From JBHHXR01 sp046757205 (lineage in GTDB: Bacteria > Pseudomonadota > Alphaproteobacteria > Rhodobacterales > Rhodobacteraceae), in the NCBI GenBank assembly GCA_046757205.1, contig JBHHXR010000045.1, positions 1 through 17,135 of the forward strand: a stretch of 17,135 nucleotides of DNA. The letters run 5' to 3'. The translations under genes were made by a program, and so were the position numbers. A model generated the notes under the pieces. That model worked only from the letters and a program-made list of their open reading frames with translations. It made no database searches and was not told where the DNA came from. How positions within the stretch are numbered: position 1 is the stretch's first letter; each line of letters starts with the position of its first letter. This document shows positions 1-6,896 of the stretch, piece by piece.

Positions 1-22
1 CGATACTTTCCAGAGGTGAGCC

Positions 23-727
23 ATGACGATCCACATCGGCGCCGCGCCGGGCGATATCGCTGAAACCGTTCTTCTGCCGGGCGACCCGTACCGGGCGAGA
101 TGGGCGGCGGAGAAGTTCCTTGACGGCGCCCGCTGCGTCAACGAGGTGCGCGGGATGCTGGGCTTCACCGGCACCTGGAACGGCCATGAGGTGACCATCC
201 AGGGCTCCGGCATGGGGATGCCGTCGCTGTCGATCTACGTCAACGAACTGATGATGGAATACGGCGCAAGGACGGTCATCCGGATCGGCTCTGCGGGCGC
301 CATGCAGCAGCACGTGAAGCTGCGCGATCTGGTGATCGCGATGACATCGTCGTCCTTGTCGACGCCGTCGAAGGGGTTCTTCCGGGAACTGAACTATGCG
401 CCCTGCGCCGACTGGTCGCTGCTCAGGGCGGCCGTCGCGGTGGCGGAAATACGCGGCACGCCGTACCACGTGGGCGGCATCTATTCCTCTGACGTGTTCT
501 ATGACGAGCGGCCGGACCTGAACGAGCAGATGACGCGGCACGGCATCCTCGCCGTCGAGATGGAGGCGGCGGAGCTTTACACGCTGGCGGCGCGGCACGG
601 GCGCCGGGCGCTCGCGATACTGACGATCAGCGATCACCTGCAGACCGGCGAGGCGCTGCCGTCCGAGGACCGCGAAAAGGGCTTCGGCGACATGGTGGAG
701 ATCGCGCTGGAGGCGGCCTTCGCCTGA
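23..727 (+). CDS. deoD: Purine nucleoside phosphorylase, DeoD type
   Basis: Cytoplasmic enzyme of purine salvage that splits purine (deoxy)nucleosides with phosphate into the free base and (deoxy)ribose 1-phosphate. The 234-residue protein aligns from memory with E. coli DeoD almost without gaps, so key residues keep E. coli numbering: phosphate ligands Gly20, Arg24 (PGDPYRAR), Arg87 and Ser90 (RIGSAG), Arg43 (VRGMLGF), ribose-binding Glu179-Met180-Glu181 (VEMEAAEL), and base-contacting Ser203-Asp204 (ISDH) with Arg217. Length is normal for the hexameric family. The start is set by an AGAGGTGAG Shine-Dalgarno sequence just before the ATG. The gene reads towards the end of the sdh genes, and any upstream operon partner lies outside the window. 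The family call is very secure; the exact nucleoside preference cannot be read from the sequence. Confidence 0.96.
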   Translation: MTIHIGAAPGDIAETVLLPGDPYRARWAAEKFLDGARCVNEVRGMLGFTGTWNGHEVTIQGSGMGMPSLSIYVNELMMEYGARTVIRIGSAGAMQQHVKLRDLVIAMTSSSLSTPSKGFFRELNYAPCADWSLLRAAVAVAEIRGTPYHVGGIYSSDVFYDERPDLNEQMTRHGILAVEMEAAELYTLAARHGRRALAILTISDHLQTGEALPSEDREKGFGDMVEIALEAAFA

Positions 728-744
728 GGCGGCCCGGTGCCGCC
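728..744 (+). terminator. Hairpin directly after deoD, possible terminator without T-tract
   Basis: Immediately after the deoD stop codon, GGCGGC (728-733) pairs with GCCGCC (739-744) around a 5-base CCGGT loop. The position suits a terminator or an mRNA 3' end stabiliser. No run of T follows, so intrinsic termination is uncertain. Confidence 0.35.
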
Positions 745-759
745 CGAACCACGTAGACG

Positions 760-782
760 GTGTGTGCACACGCGTGTGCACG
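760..782. repeat. 18-bp perfect palindrome within an alternating purine/pyrimidine tract
   Basis: GTGCACACGCGTGTGCAC at 764-781 is a perfect 18-bp palindrome. The whole stretch 760-782 alternates purine and pyrimidine without a break, the classic composition for left-handed (Z) DNA or cruciform extrusion under negative supercoiling. It lies between the converging deoD and sdhB genes, where supercoils would accumulate or cancel. It could equally be an operator for a dimeric regulator, although no promoter is evident beside it. Confidence 0.85.
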
Positions 783-858
783 GGATCATGTTGTTGATAT
801 CGCAAGCAAAGCCGTTTTCCATGTTGAGGGGCCTGTGCGTGGGGCCGGTGTCGTGGAA

Positions 859-891
859 GCCTCCGGCGGGGATATTTGAGGAACCCAGAAA
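859..891. repeat. Possible Rhodobacterales dispersed intergenic motif
   Basis: The stretch beginning GCCTCCGGCGGGGATATTTG and continuing with GAGGAACCCAGAAAG closely resembles, from memory, a short motif (CCTCCGGCGGGxxTATTT followed by an A/G-rich tail) found in many gene-to-gene gaps of Rhodobacter, Paracoccus and Roseobacter genomes, often just after genes. Only one copy is in this window, so its repetitiveness cannot be shown here. It supports the taxonomic guess. Confidence 0.45.
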
Positions 892-954
892 GCCGGAAAG
901 GGTGGTGGGCAGGATGCCCGTGCCGCTGAATTTCGTCAGCCCAGAACCCTGATC

Positions 955-974
955 GGCGCGGTGAGCTCCGCGCC
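955..974 (-). terminator. GC-rich hairpin downstream of sdhB, possible terminator
   Basis: GGCGCGG (955-961) pairs perfectly with CCGCGCC (968-974) around a 6-base TGAGCT loop, about 80 bases beyond the sdhB stop codon in the direction of sdhB transcription. A shorter GGGCA/TGCCC stem lies near 907-919. Neither is followed by a T-tract on the relevant strand, so Rho-dependent termination or a processing role is equally possible. I see no gene in the rest of 745-1051. Confidence 0.3.
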
Positions 975-1051
975 GCCGCAACCGGCCTCGACGCTCTGCC
1001 GCGCCGGATCGCGTATCATCGGTGGCCGAAGGTCCCGGAGCGGGCGCCGGC

Positions 1052-1831
1052 TTACAACGTCCGCTCCACCATCATCTTCTTGATCTCGGCGATGGCCTTG
1101 GCCGGGTTGAGGCCCTTGGGGCAGGTCTGGGTACAGTTCAGGATGGTGTGGCAGCGGTAGAGGCGAAACGGGTCTTCCAGATCGTCGAGCCGCTCGCCGG
1201 TCGCCTCGTCGCGGCTGTCGACGATCCAGCGGTAGGCGTGCAGCAGCGCCGCCGGGCCGAGATAGCGGTCGGTGTTCCACCAGTAGCTCGGGCAGCTAGC
1301 CGAGCAGCTTGCGCACAGCACGCATTCATAGAGCCCGTCGAGCTTCTTGCGGTCCTCCACCGATTGCCGCCATTCCTTTTCCGGGCGGTTGGTCCTGGTC
1401 TCCAGCCACGGCATGATCGAGGCGTGCTGGGCGTAGAACTGGGTGAGATCGGGGATCAGGTCCTTGACCACCGGCATGTGCGGCAGCGGGTAGATTTTCA
1501 CGTCGCCCCTGATCTCGTCGAGCCCGTAGGTGCAGGCCAGCGTGTTGATGCCGTCGATGTTCATGGCGCAGGAACCGCAGATGCCTTCGCGGCAGGAACG
1601 GCGGAAGGTGAGCGTCGGGTCGATCTCGCTCTTGATCTTGATCAGCGCGTCGAGAACCATCGGCCCGCATTTGTCGGTGTCGATGAAATAGGTGTCGAGG
1701 CGCGGGTTCGCGCCGCTGTCGGGGTCGTAGCGGTAGATCTTGATGGCGCGGACGTTGCTGGCCCCTTCCGGTTTCGGCCAGGTCTTGCCGACGGTGATGC
1801 GCGAGTTCTTCGGCAGGGTAAATTCGACCAT
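1052..1831 (-). CDS. sdhB: Succinate dehydrogenase iron-sulfur subunit
   Basis: Electron-transfer subunit of Complex II (succinate:quinone oxidoreductase) on the cytoplasmic face of the inner membrane. It passes electrons from SdhA FAD to quinone. The 259-residue protein shows all cluster ligands: [2Fe-2S] Cys80, Cys85, Cys88 and Cys100 in the N-terminal ferredoxin domain (SCREGICGSC). The C-terminal domain has the [4Fe-4S] ligands Cys170, Cys173, Cys176 and Cys237 and the [3Fe-4S] ligands Cys180, Cys227 and Cys233 (CVLCASCSASCP, CHTILNCTQTCP). Length is typical for alphaproteobacteria. The start codon shares one base with the stop of the preceding lipoprotein gene (TGATG), and GGAG lies about 8 bases upstream, so translation is probably coupled. 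It is the last gene of the minus-strand block. Confidence 0.98.
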   Translation of the reverse strand: MVEFTLPKNSRITVGKTWPKPEGASNVRAIKIYRYDPDSGANPRLDTYFIDTDKCGPMVLDALIKIKSEIDPTLTFRRSCREGICGSCAMNIDGINTLACTYGLDEIRGDVKIYPLPHMPVVKDLIPDLTQFYAQHASIMPWLETRTNRPEKEWRQSVEDRKKLDGLYECVLCASCSASCPSYWWNTDRYLGPAALLHAYRWIVDSRDEATGERLDDLEDPFRLYRCHTILNCTQTCPKGLNPAKAIAEIKKMMVERTL

Positions 1832-2256
1832 CAGGTATCACTCCCCAATGCGGAGGCGAAGGTGCCGCCGTTGATCATGAACAGGCGAACGCGCTCGCGC
1901 TCTTCCGGGGTCATCTGGTCCCAGGCAAGTTTCTCGTCCGGCGTCAGGAATACGCCATCGGTAACCTCGATCTTGCTGCCGCGGGCGACGGCGCCGTATC
2001 TTTCGGCCATGCACAGGTCGTACTGCGCCGACGTTACGTTGCCGCGCAGGAAGCCGTCCTTGAAGATGCCGCCGCGGAAGCTGCCGTCGGGGCCGATGGC
2101 GGCCTTGACGGTTTCGCCGGGCTTGGTGGGCACGCTGGCCACGGCGTGGTCGAAGCACTCGCGCTGGGCCTGTTCGAAGCTCAGGCGGGATGCCTGCGGC
2201 TGCGTCTGGCAGGCGGCGAGCAGGGCGGCGGCGGCCAGGGGGATCGCGTATCTCAT
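1831..2256 (-). CDS. Putative lipoprotein encoded between sdhA and sdhB
   Basis: 141-residue protein I cannot assign to a named function. It begins with a short hydrophobic signal sequence ending in a lipobox (LLAAC, Cys16), so it should be lipid-anchored on the periplasmic side. The mature part has two further cysteines (Cys34 and Cys82) that could form a disulfide, a glycine-rich central stretch (IGPDGSFRGGIFKDGF) and an acidic helix near residues 105-125. The gene starts 10 bases after sdhA, behind GAGGAGAG, and its TGA overlaps the sdhB ATG, so it must be co-expressed with Complex II. I recall hypothetical genes at this position in related Rhodobacterales, which suggests a conserved companion. 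Roles in assembly or in the envelope are guesses. The ORF, signal and lipobox are clear; the function is unknown. Confidence 0.88.
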   Translation of the reverse strand: MRYAIPLAAAALLAACQTQPQASRLSFEQAQRECFDHAVASVPTKPGETVKAAIGPDGSFRGGIFKDGFLRGNVTSAQYDLCMAERYGAVARGSKIEVTDGVFLTPDEKLAWDQMTPEERERVRLFMINGGTFASALGSDT

Positions 2257-2266
2257 CGGGCTCTCC

Positions 2267-4075
2267 TCAGTAAACGCGCTTCTTCGGCGCTATCTTCCGG
2301 GGGTCGATGCCGCCTTCCTTGAGCGGCGTTATCGGCTTGTGGTGCACCGGGCGGTAATCGAGCTTGACCTTGCCCTTGTCGCTGACCCAGCTCAGCGTGT
2401 GCTTGCGCCAGTTCTTGTCGTCGCGGTCGGGAAAGTCCTCGCGGGCGTGGGCGCCGCGGCTTTCCTTGCGGGCTTCGGCCGAGTAGATGGTGGTGATGGC
2501 GTTGGCCATCAGGTTTTCCAGCTCCAGCGTCTCCATCAGGTCGGAATTCCAGATCAGCGAACGGTCGGTGACCTTGATGTCGGAGAGCTTCTTCCACGCC
2601 GCCGAGACGCGCTTGCAGCCGCTGGCGAGCGATGCCTCGGTGCGGAACACGGCGGCGTCCTCCTGCATGGCGCGCTGCATTTCGAGGCGCAGATCGGCGG
2701 TTGCCGTGTTCCCGTCGGCATTTCGAATGCGGTCGAAGCGCGCCATGATGCCGTCGCAGCACTTGGCGTCCGGCGTCGGCGCCGGGGCATCCCGGTTGAC
2801 GACGCGACCGGCCTGGATCGAGGCGGCGCGGCCGAGCACGACGAGGTCGATCAGCGAGTTGGAGCCGAGCCGGTTGGCGCCGTGCAGCGAGGCGCAGGCC
2901 GCTTCGCCGACCGCCATCAGGCCGGGAACGATCGCGTCGGGGTCGTCCGCGGTAGGCCGGATCACCTCGCCCCAGTAGTTCGACGGGACGCCGCCCATGT
3001 TGTAATGCGCTGTCGGGATCACCGGGATCGGGTCCTTGGTGACGTCGACGCCGCAGAAGATGCGCGCCGATTCCGCGATGCCGGGCAGGCGCTCGTGGAT
3101 CACCGCCGGCGGCAGGTGGTTGAGGTGCAGGTTGATGTGGTCCTTCAGCGGGCCGACGCCTCTGCCCTCGCGGATCTCCAGCGTCATGCAGCGTGACACC
3201 ACATCGCGCGAGGCGAGGTCCTTGTAGGTCGGCGCATAGCGTTCCATGAAGCGTTCGCCCTCGGAGTTGGTCAGATAGCCGCCCTCGCCGCGCACCCCTT
3301 CGGTGATCAGCGGGCCGACACCGTAGATGCCGGTTGGGTGGAATTGCACGAATTCCATGTCCTGAAGCGGCAGGCCGGCGCGCGCCACCATGCCGGCGCC
3401 GTCGCCGGTGCAGGTGTGCGCCGAGGTACAGGAGAAATAGGTGCGGCCGTAGCCGCCGGTGGCCAGCACCACCATCTTGGCCGCGAACCGGTGGATGGTG
3501 CCGTCGTCGAGATTCCAGGCGATGACGCCCTGGCATTGGCCGTCGCGCGACATGATGAGGTCGAGCGCGAAATACTCGATGTAAAACTCCGCGTTGTGCT
3601 TCAGCGACTGGCCGTAGAGCGTGTGCAGCATGGCGTGGCCGGTGCGGTCGGCGGCGGCGCAGGTGCGCGCCACCGGCGGACCTTCGCCGAACTCCGAAGT
3701 CATGCCGCCGAACGGGCGCTGGTATATCTTGCCGTCCTCGGTGCGGCTGAAGGGCACGCCGTAGTGGTCGAGCTCATAGACGGCGCGCGGGGCCTCGCGG
3801 GTGACGTATTCGATGGTGTCCTCGTCGCCCAGCCAGTCCGACCCCTTGACGGTGTCGTACATGTGCCACTGCCAGTTGTCAGGGCCCATGTTGGACAGAG
3901 AGGCGGCGACCCCGCCCTGCGCCGCCACGGTATGCGAACGCGTCGGAAAGACCTTGGTGACGCAAGCCGTGCGCAGGCCCTGCTCGGCCATGCCGAGGGT
4001 GGCCCGCAGCCCGGCGCCGCCGGCGCCCACGACAACGACATCGTAGCTGTGGTCGATGAAATCATAAGCGGCCAT
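2267..4075 (-). CDS. sdhA: Succinate dehydrogenase flavoprotein subunit
   Basis: Catalytic subunit of Complex II, oxidising succinate to fumarate with covalently bound FAD at the cytoplasmic side of the membrane. In the 602 residues I see the dinucleotide-binding GAGGAG (17-22) and the FAD-attachment histidine His48 in SHTVAAQGG. The active-site residues correspond to the E. coli set with a shift of 3-4: His246 (QFHPTG), Glu259 (ITEG), Arg290 (SRDVVSR), His357 (HYNMGG) and Arg402 (NRLGSN). The C-terminal domain contains the usual NLM.A...I ladder and ends in KKRVY. Length is standard. GGAGAG precedes the ATG. The gene follows sdhD by 15 bases and precedes the lipoprotein gene by 10. Confidence 0.98.
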   Translation of the reverse strand: MAAYDFIDHSYDVVVVGAGGAGLRATLGMAEQGLRTACVTKVFPTRSHTVAAQGGVAASLSNMGPDNWQWHMYDTVKGSDWLGDEDTIEYVTREAPRAVYELDHYGVPFSRTEDGKIYQRPFGGMTSEFGEGPPVARTCAAADRTGHAMLHTLYGQSLKHNAEFYIEYFALDLIMSRDGQCQGVIAWNLDDGTIHRFAAKMVVLATGGYGRTYFSCTSAHTCTGDGAGMVARAGLPLQDMEFVQFHPTGIYGVGPLITEGVRGEGGYLTNSEGERFMERYAPTYKDLASRDVVSRCMTLEIREGRGVGPLKDHINLHLNHLPPAVIHERLPGIAESARIFCGVDVTKDPIPVIPTAHYNMGGVPSNYWGEVIRPTADDPDAIVPGLMAVGEAACASLHGANRLGSNSLIDLVVLGRAASIQAGRVVNRDAPAPTPDAKCCDGIMARFDRIRNADGNTATADLRLEMQRAMQEDAAVFRTEASLASGCKRVSAAWKKLSDIKVTDRSLIWNSDLMETLELENLMANAITTIYSAEARKESRGAHAREDFPDRDDKNWRKHTLSWVSDKGKVKLDYRPVHHKPITPLKEGGIDPRKIAPKKRVY

Positions 4076-4090
4076 TGGAACTCTCCGAGA

Positions 4091-4471
4091 TCAGGCGCCG
4101 AAAGCTATTTTTGCGATTGCGAAGACCCCTGCTATGCCGAAGGCCCCGTTGAGGATGATGTTCGCCAGAAGGCAGGTCAGACGCAGCGGCTTGGAATGCA
4201 CGTAGTCCTCGATGATGACCTGCAGGCCGAGCTTCAGGTGGTACAGGCTGACGGCGACGAAACTGATGGCGATGAAGGCGTTCCAGCCGTTGCGGTAGGT
4301 GGCCAGCACCGCCTCGTGGCCGCTACCGAGAGCGCCCGCAAACGGGAAGACGAAAAACACGGTGAGCGGGATCAGGGCGACGGCCGTGACCCGCTGCACC
4401 CAGAAATGATGGACGCCGTCATGGGCGGAACCCCAGCCGTGGGCGCGGGCGTAATCTGTCTTGAAGCTCAT
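4091..4471 (-). CDS. sdhD: Succinate dehydrogenase membrane anchor subunit D
   Basis: Small (126-residue) integral membrane subunit that, with SdhC, anchors Complex II and forms the quinone pocket and heme b site. Three hydrophobic segments lie near residues 28-48, 62-84 and 97-122. The SdhD signature is present: His78 followed at +11/+12 by Asp89-Tyr90 (YHLKLGLQVIIEDYVH), equivalent to E. coli His71 and Asp82-Tyr83, the heme ligand and quinone-site residues. The reading frame stays open upstream, but the start chosen here (MSFKTDY) has a strong GGAGGAAGAA ribosome-binding site and lies 11 bases after the sdhC stop, so longer versions are rejected. Confidence 0.95.
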   Translation of the reverse strand: MSFKTDYARAHGWGSAHDGVHHFWVQRVTAVALIPLTVFFVFPFAGALGSGHEAVLATYRNGWNAFIAISFVAVSLYHLKLGLQVIIEDYVHSKPLRLTCLLANIILNGAFGIAGVFAIAKIAFGA

Positions 4472-4482
4472 TTCTTCCTCCC

Positions 4483-4875
4483 TCAGCCCAGCACAACGAT
4501 CAGAAGCACAAGGATCGCCAGCGCCGGCGCGCCGACCAGCACGAACCAGGCGGAACTGTTCACCGCCTCCTTGTCGAGCATCCTTCCGGTGTCCCAGATC
4601 AGGTGGCGGATGCCGTTCAGGAAGTGGTGGCACAGGCCGTAGAGCGACGCGACCATCACCAGCGTTCCGATCCAGGAAGTCAGCAAGCCATCCACCAAGG
4701 CGAAGTATTCCGGCGACGCGGCGGCGGCGATGAACCACCAGACAACAAGGATGGCCGAGACGATCATGCCGAAACCGGTGATCCGGTGCAGGCCGGACAC
4801 CACCATCGTGATGTACATCCGGTAAGCTTGCAGGTGGGGCGATAACGGGCGGGACTTGACGGTTGCATCAGCCAT
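4483..4875 (-). CDS. sdhC: Succinate dehydrogenase cytochrome b556 subunit C
   Basis: Membrane anchor and heme b subunit of Complex II, 130 residues with three transmembrane helices (about 30-50, 65-85 and 108-129). Both family signatures are visible: RPLSPHLQAYR...SGLHRITG at the N-terminus, with Ser27 and Arg31 matching the E. coli quinone-site residues, and HHFLNGIRHLIWDTG at 83-97, with His84 matching the E. coli heme ligand. It is the first gene of the sdh group proper. About 200 non-coding bases separate it from mch, so it probably has its own promoter, while read-through from the mcl2-mch genes is also possible. The start agrees with the family N-terminus (MADATVKSRPLSPHL). Confidence 0.96.
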   Translation of the reverse strand: MADATVKSRPLSPHLQAYRMYITMVVSGLHRITGFGMIVSAILVVWWFIAAAASPEYFALVDGLLTSWIGTLVMVASLYGLCHHFLNGIRHLIWDTGRMLDKEAVNSSAWFVLVGAPALAILVLLIVVLG

Positions 4876-4925
4876 TCTTCACGTGCCCTCTTTCCAATGC
4901 GGTCAATCCGATGGATATCGAACTC

Positions 4926-4962
4926 TAGGTACCTAATAATCGGATAGACACGGGAATTGCAA
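4926..4962 (-). promoter_or_regulatory. Candidate sdhC promoter with palindromic operator
   Basis: On the minus strand a -35-like TTGCAA (4957-4962) is followed after 18 bases by TATTAG (4933-4938), each matching four of six consensus positions. A perfect 10-bp palindrome, TAGGTACCTA (4926-4935), overlaps the -10 element and expected start site, a usual place for a repressor. The leader to sdhC would be about 50 bases. This is a visual match only. The remaining gap to 5075 holds a GGGC-GAAA-GCCC mini-hairpin after mch and no gene. Confidence 0.4.
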
Positions 4963-5075
4963 ATGCACTTGCGGTTGCCGGGCCCCGCATATTGACGCAT
5001 TGCAGCATTCATTGATCGCGGGCCGGCCCCGGCGCCGCAACGCGGGCGTGCTGCGCGCCGGGCGAAAGCCCCCGG

Positions 5076-6110
5076 TCAGAGCGGCACCAGCGCCCAGTAG
5101 TCCAGGTCCAGCAGAATCCCCGGGCGGTATCTTCCGTCCTCCGCGCGAAGTTCGAATTCACCCGCAGCTTCTTTCGTGGCCACCAGGCGCAGGCGCAGCG
5201 CGCCGACGCCGGGCGCGGCGGTCGGTGCGGTTTCCAGAACCTCCGACCAGGCGCGCACCGTATCGCCGGCGAAACAGGGATTGGCGTGCGTTCCGGCGTT
5301 GATCGCGGCGATCATCTGGGCATTGGCGAGGCCGTTGAAACTCAGCGCGCGGGCGAGCGAGATGACGTGCCCGCCATAGACCAGCCGCTTGCCGTCGGGC
5401 CGCGCGCCGGTGTCGAAATGAACCCGTGCCGTGTTCTGCCACAGGCGCGTGGCGATCATGTGTTCGGCTTCCTCTACGGTCACGCCATCGACGTGGTCGA
5501 TCCGTTCGCCAACGGCGTAGTCGCCGAAACGGTGCGGTTCGCCGGCCAGCGTGAAATCGTAATCGGTGAAATCGAGGCCGTCGGGGACGGTCAGCCGCTC
5601 GGCGGGCACCGACGACGCGAGGCCGGGGATCACCGTTTCGGGCGCCGGCGCGTCGCGGTCGCGCTTGCGGACCATGACCCAGCGGCAATACTCGATCACC
5701 GGCTCGCTTCGCTGGTTGACGCCCGTGGTGCGCACCCAGACGATGCCGGACTTGCCGCTTGAGTTCTGTTTCAGGCCGATCACTTCGGAAGCGGATGACA
5801 GCGTGTCGCCGGGATAGACCGGGGCCAGAAAACGGCCCTCCGCGTAGCCCAGATTTGCGACGGCGTTATGGGAAATGTCGGCGACGGACTTTCCGAAGAC
5901 AGTATGGAACACCGCGAGTTCCTCGACCGGGCTCGCCGGCAGGCCGCAGGATCTGGCGAATTCGTCGGACGAATACAGCGCGAAACGCGACGGGTAGAGC
6001 GCCGTGTAGAGCGCCCGCTCTCCTGTGCCGACGGTCCGCGGTGCGGCGTGAGCGAGGCGCTGGCCGACCGAGTAATCCTCGAAAAAGAAGCCGGCGCTGG
6101 TTTTCGACAT
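5076..6110 (-). CDS. mch: Mesaconyl-CoA hydratase (beta-methylmalyl-CoA dehydratase)
   Basis: Double-hotdog MaoC-type enzyme of 344 residues. The family interconverts mesaconyl-CoA and (2R,3S)-beta-methylmalyl-CoA in the ethylmalonyl-CoA pathway of acetate assimilation. From memory it is highly similar to the characterised Rhodobacter sphaeroides Mch over its whole length: N-terminal hotdog about 8-150 with SRFAL, VFHTVFGK, NAVANLGYA and YPGDTL; C-terminal hotdog about 195-342 with DHVDGVTVEEAEHM, QNTARVHFD, VYGGHVISLARALSFNGLAN and FAGDTV. The open frame extends upstream, but the MSKTSAGFFFED start matches the family and overlaps the DUF1737 stop by one base (TGATG), implying translational coupling. 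Its place next to a malyl-CoA lyase family gene supports the function. Whether the rest of the pathway (ccr, ecm, mcd) is present cannot be seen here. Confidence 0.93.
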   Translation of the reverse strand: MSKTSAGFFFEDYSVGQRLAHAAPRTVGTGERALYTALYPSRFALYSSDEFARSCGLPASPVEELAVFHTVFGKSVADISHNAVANLGYAEGRFLAPVYPGDTLSSASEVIGLKQNSSGKSGIVWVRTTGVNQRSEPVIEYCRWVMVRKRDRDAPAPETVIPGLASSVPAERLTVPDGLDFTDYDFTLAGEPHRFGDYAVGERIDHVDGVTVEEAEHMIATRLWQNTARVHFDTGARPDGKRLVYGGHVISLARALSFNGLANAQMIAAINAGTHANPCFAGDTVRAWSEVLETAPTAAPGVGALRLRLVATKEAAGEFELRAEDGRYRPGILLDLDYWALVPL

Positions 6111-6313
6111 CACAGGTTTCCCGGTTTCATGCCGCGATCGTAACCGGCGCCGATTTCCTTCACGGCAGCCTGCGCGCGGCGCATGACGCCGCGGTCGGCG
6201 TGGCAGGCGCAGAGCGGGTGCCCGTGCAGCGACCAGCCATTGGCCGGCGCTTCGGTGACACGATGGCAGAACCCGGAGGGGTCGTGTTCGGTAATCGGCC
6301 GGCAATCAAGCAT
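6110..6313 (-). CDS. DUF1737 domain-containing small protein
   Basis: A 67-residue soluble protein matching, from memory, the DUF1737 family pattern: N-terminal ...RPITEHDPSGFCHRVT, then NGWSLHG near 25-31, and a C-terminal VMRRAQAAVKEI with a polar tail. Family function is unknown. An in-frame ATG at 6346 would add 11 residues inside nnrU, but it has no ribosome-binding site and family members begin close to the present Met, so 6313 is preferred. Here too the ribosome-binding site is weak. The start lies 4 bases after the nnrU stop, and its own TGA shares a base with the mch ATG, so it is embedded in the mcl2-nnrU-mch transcript. Three cysteines (16, 35, 37) and several histidines are present, but I see no obvious metal motif. 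Confidence 0.8.
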   Translation of the reverse strand: MLDCRPITEHDPSGFCHRVTEAPANGWSLHGHPLCACHADRGVMRRAQAAVKEIGAGYDRGMKPGNL

Positions 6314-6317
6314 CGCG

Positions 6318-6881
6318 TCAGGCACCGAACGGCGGCGGGCCGACATAGGAATGGATCAGCGCGATGACCGCGAAGAGCACGACGGTGATCACGCCAAGGA
6401 GGACGTCGCCGGACACCGGGCCGGGTTCGGGGCGCTGCCATTCCGGCTCGCGCGCGTTGATCAGCATCATGTTGGCCAGCGCCCACGCCGGCAACCCGGC
6501 GAACAGGACAACCGATGCCAGGTCGCCGTTGGCGATCAGATGTGCAAAGCCCCATACGATCACGCCCGTCAGCATGGGGTGCCGCATCAGCGACCGCGCC
6601 CGCCCCTTCGACGAGCCGGCGCCCAGCAGTGCGATGGCGATCAGCATGGCGGCGTTGTTGACGTAGACCCCCCACGCGGGCGGCTCATAGACCGGATCGA
6701 ACGGCGCCGCCCGGTACCCGGTGACCATGAGAACCACCGCGGCCAGCAGAACGAGCGCGACGATGCCTTTGGCGGGGCCGGCGCCGACGGCGTCGTCCAG
6801 ACCCGCACGCGCGGCCGGGGCGAGGCGCTTGAAAAAATGGGCCAGCACCCAGAGGATCAGTCCTGTTACCAGCATTGTCAT
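6318..6881 (-). CDS. NnrU family membrane protein
   Basis: 187-residue integral membrane protein with about six hydrophobic segments (near 3-16, 37-55, 74-90, 103-117, 121-140 and 158-178). The NnrU signature is clear: arginine-rich loop, RHPMLTGVIVWGFAHLIANGD (100-120), then a serine and hydrophobic run. NnrU was named from a denitrification cluster in Rhodobacter, and the fold is shared with isoprenylcysteine methyltransferase-like and carotenoid-isomerase-related proteins, but this copy sits among ethylmalonyl-CoA and TCA genes with no nitrogen-oxide genes nearby. The molecular role is unknown. GGAGAAG lies 6 bases before the first ATG, and the gene begins 15 bases after the mcl2-like stop. 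Confidence 0.88.
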   Translation of the reverse strand: MTMLVTGLILWVLAHFFKRLAPAARAGLDDAVGAGPAKGIVALVLLAAVVLMVTGYRAAPFDPVYEPPAWGVYVNNAAMLIAIALLGAGSSKGRARSLMRHPMLTGVIVWGFAHLIANGDLASVVLFAGLPAWALANMMLINAREPEWQRPEPGPVSGDVLLGVITVVLFAVIALIHSYVGPPPFGA

Positions 6882-6896
6882 CGGATCTTCTCCGTT

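Noticed and set aside
737..952. 71-codon plus-strand ORF in the deoD-sdhB gap
   Set aside because: No ribosome-binding site, runs through the palindrome and the dispersed-type motif, and the product is unlike a folded protein.
1022..3196. Long plus-strand ORF (724 codons) opposite sdhB, the lipoprotein gene and sdhA
   Set aside because: It is antisense to three well-supported genes, spans their boundaries, and its translation is low-complexity Arg/Val/Ala-rich with no recognisable domain; such shadows are expected at high GC.
6111..6305. N-terminal extension of mch
   Set aside because: Open frame only; it overlaps the DUF1737 gene, and the characterised family begins at MSKT.
6385..6392. 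Fourth GTGATCAC, inside nnrU
   Set aside because: Lies deep in coding sequence (Gly-Val-Ile-Thr codons) away from any promoter; taken as chance, and it shows that single copies are weak evidence.
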